This document shows positions 1-8,015 of a DNA stretch of 56,862 bases, in pieces (the first letter of the stretch is position 1; each line of letters begins with the position of its first letter). The position numbers and the translations under genes are program-made. Below the pieces are notes generated by a model. The model was not told where the DNA came from. It saw only the letters and a program-made list of their open reading frames with translations, and did no database searches. Source of the DNA: an uncultured Pseudomonadota bacterium (GTDB lineage Bacteria; Bdellovibrionota_B; Oligoflexia; Oligoflexales; CAIYRB01); assembly GCA_903928445.1 (NCBI GenBank), contig CAIYRB010000147.1, forward strand, positions 1-56,862. The letters are read 5' to 3'.

Positions 1-139
1 GGCGATCACGACCCGGCTCGATTAGGCCGATCCGGGGGTGGCTCCATTATGGCGATCACACAGTGGCTCGATTGGACCGATCCGAAGGTGGCTCCATTAT
101 GGCGATCACGCCGTGGCTCCATATCCGCGATCATTCACA
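1..139. mobile_element. IS21-family terminal repeats (partial element end)
   Basis: Two 50-base units (1-50 and 51-100) and a third partial unit (from 101) share the words 'ggcgatcac', 'ggctcgatt' and 'ggtggctccattat'. The block ends near 'gcgatcattcaca' at about 127-139. Multiple imperfect repeats of 'tggctccattatggcgatcac' type are what I recall from the ends of IS21-family elements, whose termini finish in CA. The transposase and helper genes would lie to the left, outside the window. The adjacent kinase relic is cut exactly here, so the element probably inserted into it. Confidence 0.6.
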
Positions 140-413
140 CGACGCGCAATAGCTGCGCCCGCGCCATCGGCTTCGGGGGGTATGCGTCAGCGCCCGAGGC
201 GATCGCAGTGCGATGATCCGCCGCCACGATCCGGTTCGAGTGTACACAGACCAGAGCCCCAACGCTGCGCTGCCGCAGCGTCGCGACCAGCTCGAAGCCA
301 TCGAGCGAAGGGGCGCCCAAATGTGCCGTCACGACCTTCTGGGCTATCGCTAGGCCGAGCCCAGTCCCGCCCTTCTTGCCGCTGGTGAAGAAGGCGTCGA
401 ACAGCTTAGGTTA
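135..413 (-). pseudogene. hybrid histidine kinase relic (ATPase G2 box joined to receiver)
   Basis: Read on the minus strand from about 413, the sequence encodes 'PKLFDAFFTSGKKGGTGLGL', the G2 box of a HATPase domain. It then jumps directly to 'LDGFELV' and 'CVHSNRIVAADH..' of a receiver domain, ending after 'PKPMARAQLL'. The intact kinase at 45789-48122 has the same two segments, but they are separated by roughly 165 residues (positions about 388-412 and 577-628). The relic is therefore an internally deleted paralogue. Its 3' end is cut by the IS21-type repeats and its 5' end is joined to the neighbouring hypothetical gene. No start codon or phosphoacceptor histidine remains. Confidence 0.75.
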
Positions 414-970
414 GGACAGGATCGGCAAGATAAAGCGAAAAAATTTCGAGAACGGTTAATGAGTAAAGCTTCGGCTAGTGTTGAATCGTCCAGCCCTTCG
501 CCTGAAGGAGCTTGCTCTTGCAAGAAGTCCATGGAGGCGGAGGGCTGCGTTGTTCGGCACATTGGCTCCCCTGGATGGTCGGCGTCGTATCCTTGCGCCG
601 TCAGTATGAGGACATTAGCCAAATTATGAAGCAGCTCAGATTCACTTTTGCCAAAAATCATCTCTTCGGCCACCTGTGCCGCATCGCCTTGATGCGGCAG
701 GTCAAAATAGGCGTGCTCGCCGTTGGACGTTTGGGGGGCGCGTGGGATGATGTACCACGGCCTTTCAGGTAAATATTCAACTAGAAATGGCAACGTGGTC
801 CGCGCAGCACCGGTGAACTGAACATTTAGGGCTTTAAACTGACTGGCTTCTTGATTCGAGCACGGAGAGCCCTTGCCGTCTGAGCCAGTCACGCGAAAAA
901 GGAGGAGGGTATCGCCAAACTCCTGGGAACCCCCTGCAGAGGCCGAAAGGTAGATTCCAGGGCCAGCCAT
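350..970 (-). CDS. hypothetical protein with disrupted 3' end
   Basis: An unrecognised protein of 206 codons as it now stands. Roughly the first 170 residues look like authentic coding sequence ('GIYLSASAGGSQEFGDTLLL', 'GEHAYFDLPHQGDAAQVAEE'). The last 20 or so are an out-of-frame reading of the kinase relic ('CSTPSSPAARRAGLGSA'), so the original carboxyl end has been lost. It follows the gene ending at 999 by 28 bases and is probably the third gene of that minus-strand unit. The ATG at 970 has no clear ribosome-binding site, so the true start could lie slightly upstream. No signal peptide or known motif is visible. Confidence 0.5.
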   Translation of the reverse strand: MAGPGIYLSASAGGSQEFGDTLLLFRVTGSDGKGSPCSNQEASQFKALNVQFTGAARTTLPFLVEYLPERPWYIIPRAPQTSNGEHAYFDLPHQGDAAQVAEEMIFGKSESELLHNLANVLILTAQGYDADHPGEPMCRTTQPSASMDFLQEQAPSGEGLDDSTLAEALLINRSRNFFALSCRSCPNLSCSTPSSPAARRAGLGSA

Positions 971-998
971 GTAAGTGACACACGCTGAGGATCGGTAA

Positions 999-1910
999 TC
1001 AATTCTGGTCTGTCGCGGTCACGCAGCGGGCATATTGTGAGGGGGTGTTCACCTCGTTCCACTTGTCATATGGATAATCGCTTAGACTAAAGTGGTAGTG
1101 TAGAGGATCCTTCTCTAGCTGTTTGTAAAAGTTGAAGCCCGACTCATTGGCCTCCATGTCGGCAAAGGAGATAACTCCCGAGGCCTCGGAGCCATAGTGG
1201 CCAAATCGACTGCAGCTGCCGCAGTAGCTGGTAAAGATGCGCTGGTATTTGGCATACTGGTCTTTGGCGAGACTTGGGTCACCTTCCATGTATTGACCAA
1301 AACCATGACGCTCGGCAGCACTGAGCTTGGCATCGTAGTACCAGAATCCCTGTTCTAAAAAGTGGCTTAGCTTGTCAACACCAATCAAGGTCTGATGGAC
1401 CTTGATCACTGGACCGACAGTGAAGTCAGCAAGGCTGCGGTGCATATGGCTCGGGACGCGGGCGCAAAAAACGCCGACAGGATTATCCTTATAACGCGAC
1501 TGGTCGAAGGGAATGACGAGAATCTCGTTATTTTTGGGGTCAAGGGTTTCTAGGGCCCAGGCTTCGACCTCGGTATACGGCACGATGGTGAAGCCGAGGA
1601 TGACTATTCCAGATTTCTTGCGTGCCTTGGTTAGGTATGTAGATACGTCGCCGGCAAATTTATGAAAGTCGCTTTCGATCAAAGAAGGGTCGTTCTTATA
1701 CTGGGTACGAATCTTGTTGAGACCCTGATTGACGAAGGTCTCGATTTTTGCCGATACATCCACCAGTTTTTGGCTCTCGGGGGTGAGGCGATCATCAACC
1801 TCGAGTTTGGGAGCGGAGGCTGCTCCATCTCGTGGCGGCGTGCGGCAGCAATACAATTGACTCAGCAAGCTTGCGGTGATCAACAAATTGTGCTGGCGAA
1901 AATGGTTCAC
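999..1910 (-). CDS. hypothetical exported protein
   Basis: About 303 residues, no family recognised. I chose the GTG at 1910 because it overlaps the stop codon of the upstream phosphatase-like gene in a GTGA arrangement, a classic translational-coupling junction. It also places a short hydrophobic stretch ('HNLLITASLLSQLYCC') at the amino end, which could be a signal or lipoprotein-type leader. The mature part is rich in aromatic and charged residues, with a Cys pair near the C-terminal third ('YCGSCSRFGHYG') that could bind metal or form a disulfide. Function unknown. Linkage suggests it works with the phosphatase-like enzyme. Confidence 0.65.
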   Translation of the reverse strand: MNHFRQHNLLITASLLSQLYCCRTPPRDGAASAPKLEVDDRLTPESQKLVDVSAKIETFVNQGLNKIRTQYKNDPSLIESDFHKFAGDVSTYLTKARKKSGIVILGFTIVPYTEVEAWALETLDPKNNEILVIPFDQSRYKDNPVGVFCARVPSHMHRSLADFTVGPVIKVHQTLIGVDKLSHFLEQGFWYYDAKLSAAERHGFGQYMEGDPSLAKDQYAKYQRIFTSYCGSCSRFGHYGSEASGVISFADMEANESGFNFYKQLEKDPLHYHFSLSDYPYDKWNEVNTPSQYARCVTATDQN

Positions 1911-3004
1911 GGAGTCTCCATGCTGTAGGTGGGTTTGCTCGGCTTCGGCTGGTAAAGTGAACGACCACATAAGAAACAGGTCTTCGGTTTGAGTCCAAAC
2001 AAGTGCTCGATCGTGGGGCGAATGTCAGCATGGCTGGTGAAGCGTGGTGAGTCCATGAATGGGGAAGAGTTCTCCGCCAGCGGGCAACCAGCAAACAGGA
2101 AGACCTTTGCGGCACTCAGCTCGCCATTGCCGTGGTCGCCCCAGAGCGGGCCTTGTCCGCGTCCGTGGTCTGTGGTCAAGAGAATGCAGGTTCGTCGTCC
2201 ATAAGCCTCGTCCTCGCTTAGGGTGGCAAGAGTCTCTGCCAGGTAGTGGTCATAGTCGCGCAGCGCCTGCAAGTAATGTGGGTAGTCAAATCTATGGCCC
2301 CATTCGTCCGCATCGTTGTAGCCGATGTGCAGAAAACGCGGCTTGTGCTTGCGAAGATAATTCATCGCCTGGGCATGCGTGTAGCGATCGAAGCGGGCCT
2401 CCATCCATGGAGGGAGGTCACTTCTCTGCAGGTCATTGACGCGATCGCGCTCGGCATCAGCTGACCCGTCCACGAGAGGCTCTGGTCCCGCATTGACCAG
2501 AACGGATCCTGGAACCTTTTCGACGGCCAGCGGCATCCTTGCCCAGGAGGCAATGGAAGCGACCTCGGTGCGCGCTAGGTGGAGTTCGTCCCGCAAGCGC
2601 TCGAGAAAGGTGGTCTCGCGAATTCGGCCACATTCGTTGCTCAGGCAGATTCCGGCACTACCGCCCATGATGCTGTGGTAGGCTGGCAGGCTGCGCATCG
2701 TTGCATTGGCAACAAACATCGGCGGGCCACCGCGGGGATCGCCGTACAGCTTGCCTTGACTAACCAGCTGGTCCCAAAAAAAAGGCAGGGTCGGCAACGA
2801 GTCTGCACCAGCAATGCTAGGATCCGGGTAACCGGAGAACTCGGGACGCCGTACACCATCCCAAGTAATCAGCAGTACGTTCCATTGGGTTTCGGTTTGG
2901 GGGGGTTCGGTAAAGGCCGAGGCCAATGGACCAAAGCAGCTTAGACCAGCAAAGGTAGCGACCATAAGATACCTTAACGATCGATAGCGGTCGGCAGTCG
3001 GCAA
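1907..3004 (-). CDS. alkaline phosphatase/phosphodiesterase superfamily exported enzyme
   Basis: A 365-residue protein with an N-terminal hydrophobic signal (about residues 10-30, 'YLMVATFAGLSCFGPLASA'). It carries the metal-site pattern of the alkaline phosphatase/sulfatase/type I phosphodiesterase superfamily: 'LLITWDGVRRPE' (first metal Asp), 'YNDADEWGHRFDY' (Asp and His ligands) and 'LLTTDHGRG' with 'WGDHGNG' (Asp-His pairs). These enzymes hydrolyse phosphate or sulfate esters in the periplasm. The substrate cannot be told from sequence. A canonical catalytic Ser/Thr near residue 101 ('NATMRSLPAYHSIMGG') is plausible. It is first in a three-gene minus-strand unit and its stop overlaps the next start. 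Confidence 0.75.
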   Translation of the reverse strand: MPTADRYRSLRYLMVATFAGLSCFGPLASAFTEPPQTETQWNVLLITWDGVRRPEFSGYPDPSIAGADSLPTLPFFWDQLVSQGKLYGDPRGGPPMFVANATMRSLPAYHSIMGGSAGICLSNECGRIRETTFLERLRDELHLARTEVASIASWARMPLAVEKVPGSVLVNAGPEPLVDGSADAERDRVNDLQRSDLPPWMEARFDRYTHAQAMNYLRKHKPRFLHIGYNDADEWGHRFDYPHYLQALRDYDHYLAETLATLSEDEAYGRRTCILLTTDHGRGQGPLWGDHGNGELSAAKVFLFAGCPLAENSSPFMDSPRFTSHADIRPTIEHLFGLKPKTCFLCGRSLYQPKPSKPTYSMETP

Positions 3005-3574
3005 GGTATCCTCCGCGCAGGCGGTTTGATTGTATTACTTAATACTCAGACTCTAGCGCTACTATGAAGGTCATAACAAGCAAATTTTTTGCTAAAGAGC
3101 TCATCAGTTTTGCCTGTGCCTAGAAATGGTGCGTTTAGTAATGTCGATGGGGTCAACTTGAGCAGCCTGCCTCTAGCGCCCTCTCAAGCTGGGTCCTTGG
3201 AGGGGTGCCGACTGAATCCTAGATTCTGGCACGGCGCTTCTAGACCGGGATGTCAAAACCGGACTGGAGGTCGCGTCCTGGTGAATTTTCCCGACTTTCT
3301 CACATGTTGGTGTTGTCCATTCTTGCATTTTGACTTCCCGCGTGGGAGATTTTATGTGCCAAAATTAAGGATTAACTATGGGACCCCCTTCGGTTCTTCA
3401 GGAACCAAGGGCGTTTTCGATGATGAAGATGTCAAGGTGCCGCGGGACGGTGCGAAACCCAAACGCAAGGCGTGACGGCTGGTCTCTGCCTACTGATAAA
3501 AGAAGGTGATCCTTAACCAAGGTCCGTCGCATCGAGCTCAGGCGGCTGACTGCTACTAGTGCGGAGAAATAATA
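3005..3574. other. intergenic region between divergent genes
   Basis: 570 bases between the divergent starts at 3004 and 3575. A 128-codon frame at 3089-3475 has no recognisable protein character or convincing ribosome-binding site. No terminator or element end was seen. It presumably holds the promoters of both flanking units. Confidence 0.4.
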
Positions 3575-6082
3575 ATGGTCCTATGGTCGGTTCGTTGGCG
3601 ATACGTGCTCACTATGGTGACGTTTGTTGGCACATACCTTGGCGTCAGCAGTGTCACTGCCTGCAAGACCAAAAGCTTGAGCTCAGTCGAGGCGATAGTG
3701 GCCAGCGGCCCACACATCATCTTGCAATTCGGAACAGATGTGGACCAAACGCTGCGTCAGCGCGTTCCCCAGCTAATCCAAGCCGCAGGATCGACGTTAG
3801 AGATCATTCCAGATACAGAGCTGGCACCTACCAAAGTACCTGATGACGCCCTGATCTTAGCGCTCGGCGACACACGGCTCACCCGTACACTGATCGATCA
3901 AGAAAGCTTTACGGCAACCGCCTCCGAGGGCTTTATCGTTAAAAGTGCAAAATCTGGAAGCACGCTACTTATTGCGGGCCGAGGCAAACCCGCCGCTAGC
4001 GACAACCTACCACACGGCAATATCGGCAACAGTTACGCCGCCTATGCTATCTTGGAGCAGCTAGGCTTTGCTTTTCTGCGGCCGCTGGCACCGACGATTC
4101 CGAGCCGCTTGCATGCACCAAGCACCGACCTGGCCATCCGCGAGCAGCCGCACTGGCGCATCCGCGCTATGCACCTTCACACTCAGCACCCGCTTGAACT
4201 GACCAACTTCCTGCAGGGCTGGGGAGCAAAGGGCCCCGATGATAAAAGCGGTTGGGAGGCTATGCAACGAGACTGGGACCTGTACCTAGAGTGGCTAATT
4301 GCCAACCGACAGAATCGCGTTGAATGGGCCTTGCTGTGGGCCAAGTCTTGGCAAAGCTTTGCCGACAGCGACGAGCGCCTAGCCAGGCTAAAGTACATCG
4401 TCGAGCGTGGGCAAGCCTATGGTGTCGCCGTCGGCGTCGACGTTCCGCTCACTCTGGCACAGCAGCACGCCTACCGCCTCATCCGCCAGCAGGGAGCCCT
4501 TGATACTGAACTAGCCCAGCTGCGCGCCAGCGTCGATTGGCTCATGCGCGCTGGATTTGATTTTCTCGGCACAGAGACAGGCAACTCAGAATTTACGCAT
4601 CCAACTGCAGAGAGCACCCTTGCTTGGATGAACGAGCTGGCCCAATACACATGGGATCACTACGGCAAGCCCTCGTACATCAAGATACACTGCTCAACCG
4701 GTCAGGTCGCCAAGAACTATAAGGATCCCCAAACGGGCCAGCCGATCAACTTCAACATGCTGCCGCACTATGCACACCCCCGAATGGGTGTGCTGCCACA
4801 CACCGTCCAGCATTATGGCCTTGATGATCCCGCACCCACCTATGGCAATGAGACATTTGCTTACATGCGTGATTTTCTCAAACAAGAGGTGGGCAGACGC
4901 GAAGTTGTCTGGTACCCCGAGACCGCCTACTGGGTGAGTTTTGACATCGACGTGCCGCTCTTTTTGCCAATCTATGCCGAGCGGCGCGTCCATGACCTAC
5001 GCCTTATTGCTCATGACGAAGCCGGTCTCGGCAGCGCTAATGGCACCGCAGGCAACCAACACATGGACGGACAGCTCAACTTTTCTAGCGGCTGGGAATG
5101 GGGCTACTGGCTTAATGACGTCGTTGCCGCACGGGCCGCTTGGAATCCACAGGAAGCACTTTCATCCGACGCAGCGGCACTCACAGCGATTGCCGAGCCG
5201 GCCATGAATGTATTTGGCAGCGCTCGGTCAGTCGTTATCGATTGGATCAATGCTGTTGCTATGGCAGAACACGAACTGCTCATCTACGGCAGTGTCAACG
5301 GTAAGCTTCCAAAGACCCCCCTGCTCCGAAACGGCCAGGCATACCTGCAAGGTTTTGATGCCTGGGATGATGTCAGCGCCCTAGCAACCTACTTTCCCAT
5401 TAAGCTTGCGCAAATGACCCAGCCAGCAAGGCTCGGCATGGTATCAATGCGCAGCTCGGGACAGGACAAGGATCCACCAGACTACCAAAGCGAGTTAGAG
5501 CCGCTGCTGCGGGCCATGCGCGACCGCTTTGCCACCCTCGCTGCGCAAGGAAATAGTCTGCGTGAGCAGGTACCGAGCGACGCCAAGGCCCCTCTCAATG
5601 ACCTGGCAGATGCAGCCAACATGCTCGCCCTGCGCGCCAGACAACAGTACTACCTCTACCAATATGTCAATCTCAGCAAGGCCAAAAGCGTTCAAGCCAA
5701 ACCAGCTCTACAGGAAGCTCGCGCCGCGCTCGACGAGGCTGCCAAGGTTGTCGGGCGACGCGAAGCGAACTACGCTATTGCAGATACCAGCCGTGTCAAT
5801 GCCTGGCAGGCTGGTCCAACCGGCTATCACTTCGGCTACCTCTGGACCGTGCATTCACTTTATTACTGGTGGCGCGACGAGGGAAAGGCGGTCGACAATC
5901 CGCATTCGCCCTGTTACCTCAACATCATCAACCCGATCGACGTGGGCTTTGGTGAAGGCCTGGCGCTTGACGCAAGCAGCTGGATTGCCCGACTCTTTAA
6001 CTCAGGCATTACCAATAGCTGCCTCGACATTCCAACTAAAGAGCTCAGCTTCCCCTTTGATGGGCTGCGCGAGCGTTCGTAA
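3575..6082 (+). CDS. large lipoprotein, glycoside-hydrolase-like
   Basis: An 835-residue protein with an N-terminal hydrophobic leader and a lipobox-like 'SSVTAC' near residue 30, so it is probably anchored in the envelope. Residues about 40-170 resemble the small alpha/beta N-terminal domain that precedes the barrel of alpha-glucuronidase-type and DUF4838-type glycosidases ('NIGNSYAAYAILEQLGFAFL'). The following roughly 400 residues, rich in Trp, Tyr and His with acidic positions ('FLGTETGNSEF', 'VWYPETAYWVSFDID'), are compatible with a TIM-barrel glycosidase. The catalytic residues cannot be assigned with confidence. An alginate-lyase-like gene downstream fits a polysaccharide-degrading role. 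The family assignment is inference. Confidence 0.55.
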   Translation: MVLWSVRWRYVLTMVTFVGTYLGVSSVTACKTKSLSSVEAIVASGPHIILQFGTDVDQTLRQRVPQLIQAAGSTLEIIPDTELAPTKVPDDALILALGDTRLTRTLIDQESFTATASEGFIVKSAKSGSTLLIAGRGKPAASDNLPHGNIGNSYAAYAILEQLGFAFLRPLAPTIPSRLHAPSTDLAIREQPHWRIRAMHLHTQHPLELTNFLQGWGAKGPDDKSGWEAMQRDWDLYLEWLIANRQNRVEWALLWAKSWQSFADSDERLARLKYIVERGQAYGVAVGVDVPLTLAQQHAYRLIRQQGALDTELAQLRASVDWLMRAGFDFLGTETGNSEFTHPTAESTLAWMNELAQYTWDHYGKPSYIKIHCSTGQVAKNYKDPQTGQPINFNMLPHYAHPRMGVLPHTVQHYGLDDPAPTYGNETFAYMRDFLKQEVGRREVVWYPETAYWVSFDIDVPLFLPIYAERRVHDLRLIAHDEAGLGSANGTAGNQHMDGQLNFSSGWEWGYWLNDVVAARAAWNPQEALSSDAAALTAIAEPAMNVFGSARSVVIDWINAVAMAEHELLIYGSVNGKLPKTPLLRNGQAYLQGFDAWDDVSALATYFPIKLAQMTQPARLGMVSMRSSGQDKDPPDYQSELEPLLRAMRDRFATLAAQGNSLREQVPSDAKAPLNDLADAANMLALRARQQYYLYQYVNLSKAKSVQAKPALQEARAALDEAAKVVGRREANYAIADTSRVNAWQAGPTGYHFGYLWTVHSLYYWWRDEGKAVDNPHSPCYLNIINPIDVGFGEGLALDASSWIARLFNSGITNSCLDIPTKELSFPFDGLRERS

Positions 6083-6195
6083 ACCAGTGCGGACGTAAAT
6101 GGGGCTTGAAGCAATGCTCCTAGCCCTTGGCGGGGTGTCCGGGAGCGCGGTATCAGTAATTACGACATCAAGAACCTAGAACATCCTTTCTTTTA

Positions 6196-6231
6196 TGGTA
6201 TAATATAGTATAATCTACCCTGTAGTACAGG
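6196..6231 (+). promoter_or_regulatory. AT-rich promoter-like segment with palindrome
   Basis: Two TATAAT hexamers lie in tandem ('ggtataatatagtataat'), followed by the perfect palindrome 'cctgtagtacagg' at 6219-6231. All are 30-65 bases upstream of the TTG start of the AAA/DUF4143 gene. The palindrome placed just after the -10 elements would suit an operator. No good -35 hexamer is evident. Confidence 0.45.
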
Positions 6232-6261
6232 TATTCAAATCCAATACTGTGGGGGAGTTAA

Positions 6262-7575
6262 TTGTATCAACCAAGAAATATTGACATAAAATTAGCTGGT
6301 TGGGCTCGCCAGCAAGTCCGCAGTCCTCTTATCATTAGAGGAGCAAGGCAGGTGGGCAAGAGCTCATCTGTTGAAAACCTCGCGTCAACTTTATTCAGTT
6401 CCTGCGCGACTTTAGATTTCGAGGCTTATCCATCGCTAGCAACGATTTTCGAACCAGATCTGGATCCAAAACGGATTGTTCGGGACCTTGAGGCGTTTAT
6501 CGGTATGCACATCATACCTGGCAAGACTCTCCTTTTTATGGACGAAATTCAGGAGTGTCCGAAGGCCATCAGTTCTCTTAGATACTTCAAAGAAAAATTT
6601 CCCGAACTTCACGTCATTGCCGCCGGCAGCCTTCTTGAATTTGCATTAGGAGATATTTCGTTTCCGGTCGGTCGAGTCGACTACCTCTATATGCACCCGC
6701 TAACTTTCGAAGAGTTTCTTCGCGCTACAAAACGGGAGATCCTCGCACAAGTGATTCCCGAATTTAGGGCGCCTCCCGAACTCTTCCCCTCAGGTCCGGT
6801 ATGTCACAAACTATTTGACGCGCTCAGGGAGTATCTCATTGTTGGCGGTATGCCGGAGGCAGTGGTCACTTATGCTGCGAGCAACTCATTTTTAGAGGTC
6901 GCAAAAGTTCACGACAAACTCCTTCGTAGCTTTCGCGATGATATTCCCAAATATGCATCAGGAGACCTTCAGAAAAATAACCTGCTTCATGTTTTCAATA
7001 GCCTTGCTCTCGGCATCGGCCGCGAGGTGACCTACACTAAACTTTATGATGATGACCCTAAGCGCACCAAAATTTCAGTTCATTTGTTGCAGAAGGCGAT
7101 GCTTGTGAACCTTGTTCACAGTGTTAGACCGTCAGGTCTTCCCCTAGGGGCATCACGCGACGACAAAAGATTCAAACCAATTTTTATAGATATCGGCCTG
7201 ATGCAACGAGCAGCCGGGCGAACAGCTCAGGATGTTATCAAAAGCATCGATCTGGTTGCGGCATTTAAAGGACAAATTGCTGAACAGTTTGTCGGGCAGG
7301 AGCTTATCGCGAGAGAAAGAATCACCGGTGACGGAGAGTTGTATTTTTGGCGGCGGAGTGAAAAAAGTTCGACAGCGGAGGTCGACTACCTCATAGTTCG
7401 CGATGGGGAGATTATTCCGGTCGAAGTAAAAAGTGGGACTAGCGGTTCGCTTAAAAGCCTGCACTTACTTTTAAAAATCTATCAAAATGTAACTCACTCT
7501 GTTTGCTTGCAAGTGCGGTATGATACCTCTCGCATCGGTGGCGTCAGCTTTATGCCGATTTTTGCGAAGCTTTAA
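6262..7575 (+). CDS. AAA ATPase with DUF4143 domain
   Basis: A 437-residue ATPase of the AAA_14/DUF4143 type. Walker A is 'GARQVGKSS' near residues 27-35 and Walker B is 'LLFMDEIQECP' near 92-102, followed by the sensor-like 'VIAAGSLLEFAL'. The C-terminal DUF4143 part ends in 'STAEVDYLIV...IIPVEVKSG', resembling a PD-(D/E)XK nuclease core. The TTG start is supported by 'gggggag' 5 bases upstream and by alignment with the paralogue at 32862. Such ATPases are common in accessory DNA and their physiological role is poorly known. It appears lower in GC than its neighbours, with its own AT-rich promoter, suggesting separate acquisition. Confidence 0.85.
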   Translation: MYQPRNIDIKLAGWARQQVRSPLIIRGARQVGKSSSVENLASTLFSSCATLDFEAYPSLATIFEPDLDPKRIVRDLEAFIGMHIIPGKTLLFMDEIQECPKAISSLRYFKEKFPELHVIAAGSLLEFALGDISFPVGRVDYLYMHPLTFEEFLRATKREILAQVIPEFRAPPELFPSGPVCHKLFDALREYLIVGGMPEAVVTYAASNSFLEVAKVHDKLLRSFRDDIPKYASGDLQKNNLLHVFNSLALGIGREVTYTKLYDDDPKRTKISVHLLQKAMLVNLVHSVRPSGLPLGASRDDKRFKPIFIDIGLMQRAAGRTAQDVIKSIDLVAAFKGQIAEQFVGQELIARERITGDGELYFWRRSEKSSTAEVDYLIVRDGEIIPVEVKSGTSGSLKSLHLLLKIYQNVTHSVCLQVRYDTSRIGGVSFMPIFAKL

Positions 7576-7594
7576 CGGCGTCGACGGAGAATGT

Positions 7595-7620
7595 AATGAT
7601 CTTTGTGTAACCAGATCATT
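7595..7620 (+). terminator. hairpin after AAA/DUF4143 gene
   Basis: Perfect 8-base inverted repeat 'aatgatct' / 'agatcatt' with a 10-base loop, 20 bases after the stop at 7575. There is no strong T-run, so it may be a weak or factor-assisted terminator. Confidence 0.45.
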
Positions 7621-7746
7621 GTTAGCTAATGTGTTAGGGAAGACGTTCCTTAAACACTATTCTTAGCTGGCTCAGAATTTGAGGCCTGCCCTGCTTACTA
7701 CGAAACGACCCCTTCAAGTCAAGCGTTGCCAGATAAAGCATCTTCG

Positions 7747-7800
7747 TTAAGGCGGCGGAAGCATCTGGTGCTCTTTATAGCCTCCGTTCCGCTGCCTTAA
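7747..7800. repeat. 14-base inverted repeat (one mismatch)
   Basis: 'ttaaggcggcggaa' (7747-7760) faces 'ttccgctgccttaa' (7787-7800) across 26 bases, with a nested 'agca/tgct' pair. It lies in the gene-free stretch 7576-8015, midway between the ATPase and the alginate-lyase-like gene. It could be a terminator stem, a leader structure or an element remnant. Nothing else was recognised in this gap. Confidence 0.55.
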
Positions 7801-8015
7801 GTGCGCGGGCTATCCGGCTATGATGAAGGTCGCGCGTGCTGTAAGCCGCCAACCAGAGGGCCGACTGGAGAGTCTAGATGTGCCTCGCCGAGCGCTTACA
7901 CAATATCTCATTAGGATTGAACGCTAACACCCCGAAACAAACCAGTTTCAAAGAAGCAATCAAGAATTCCTGCCCTAATGCCATTGAACATCGCACCAAG
8001 CGAGGGAGAAGCAAA

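Noticed and set aside
1..139. Left-edge repeats as a CRISPR array
   Set aside because: The units are directly adjacent without unique spacers and carry IS21-end words. No CRISPR array was found anywhere in the window.
3089..3475. 128-codon open frame in the 3005-3574 gap
   Set aside because: No ribosome-binding site, no domain or sensible composition (Cys/Pro/Arg-rich), and it lies in a promoter region between divergent genes.
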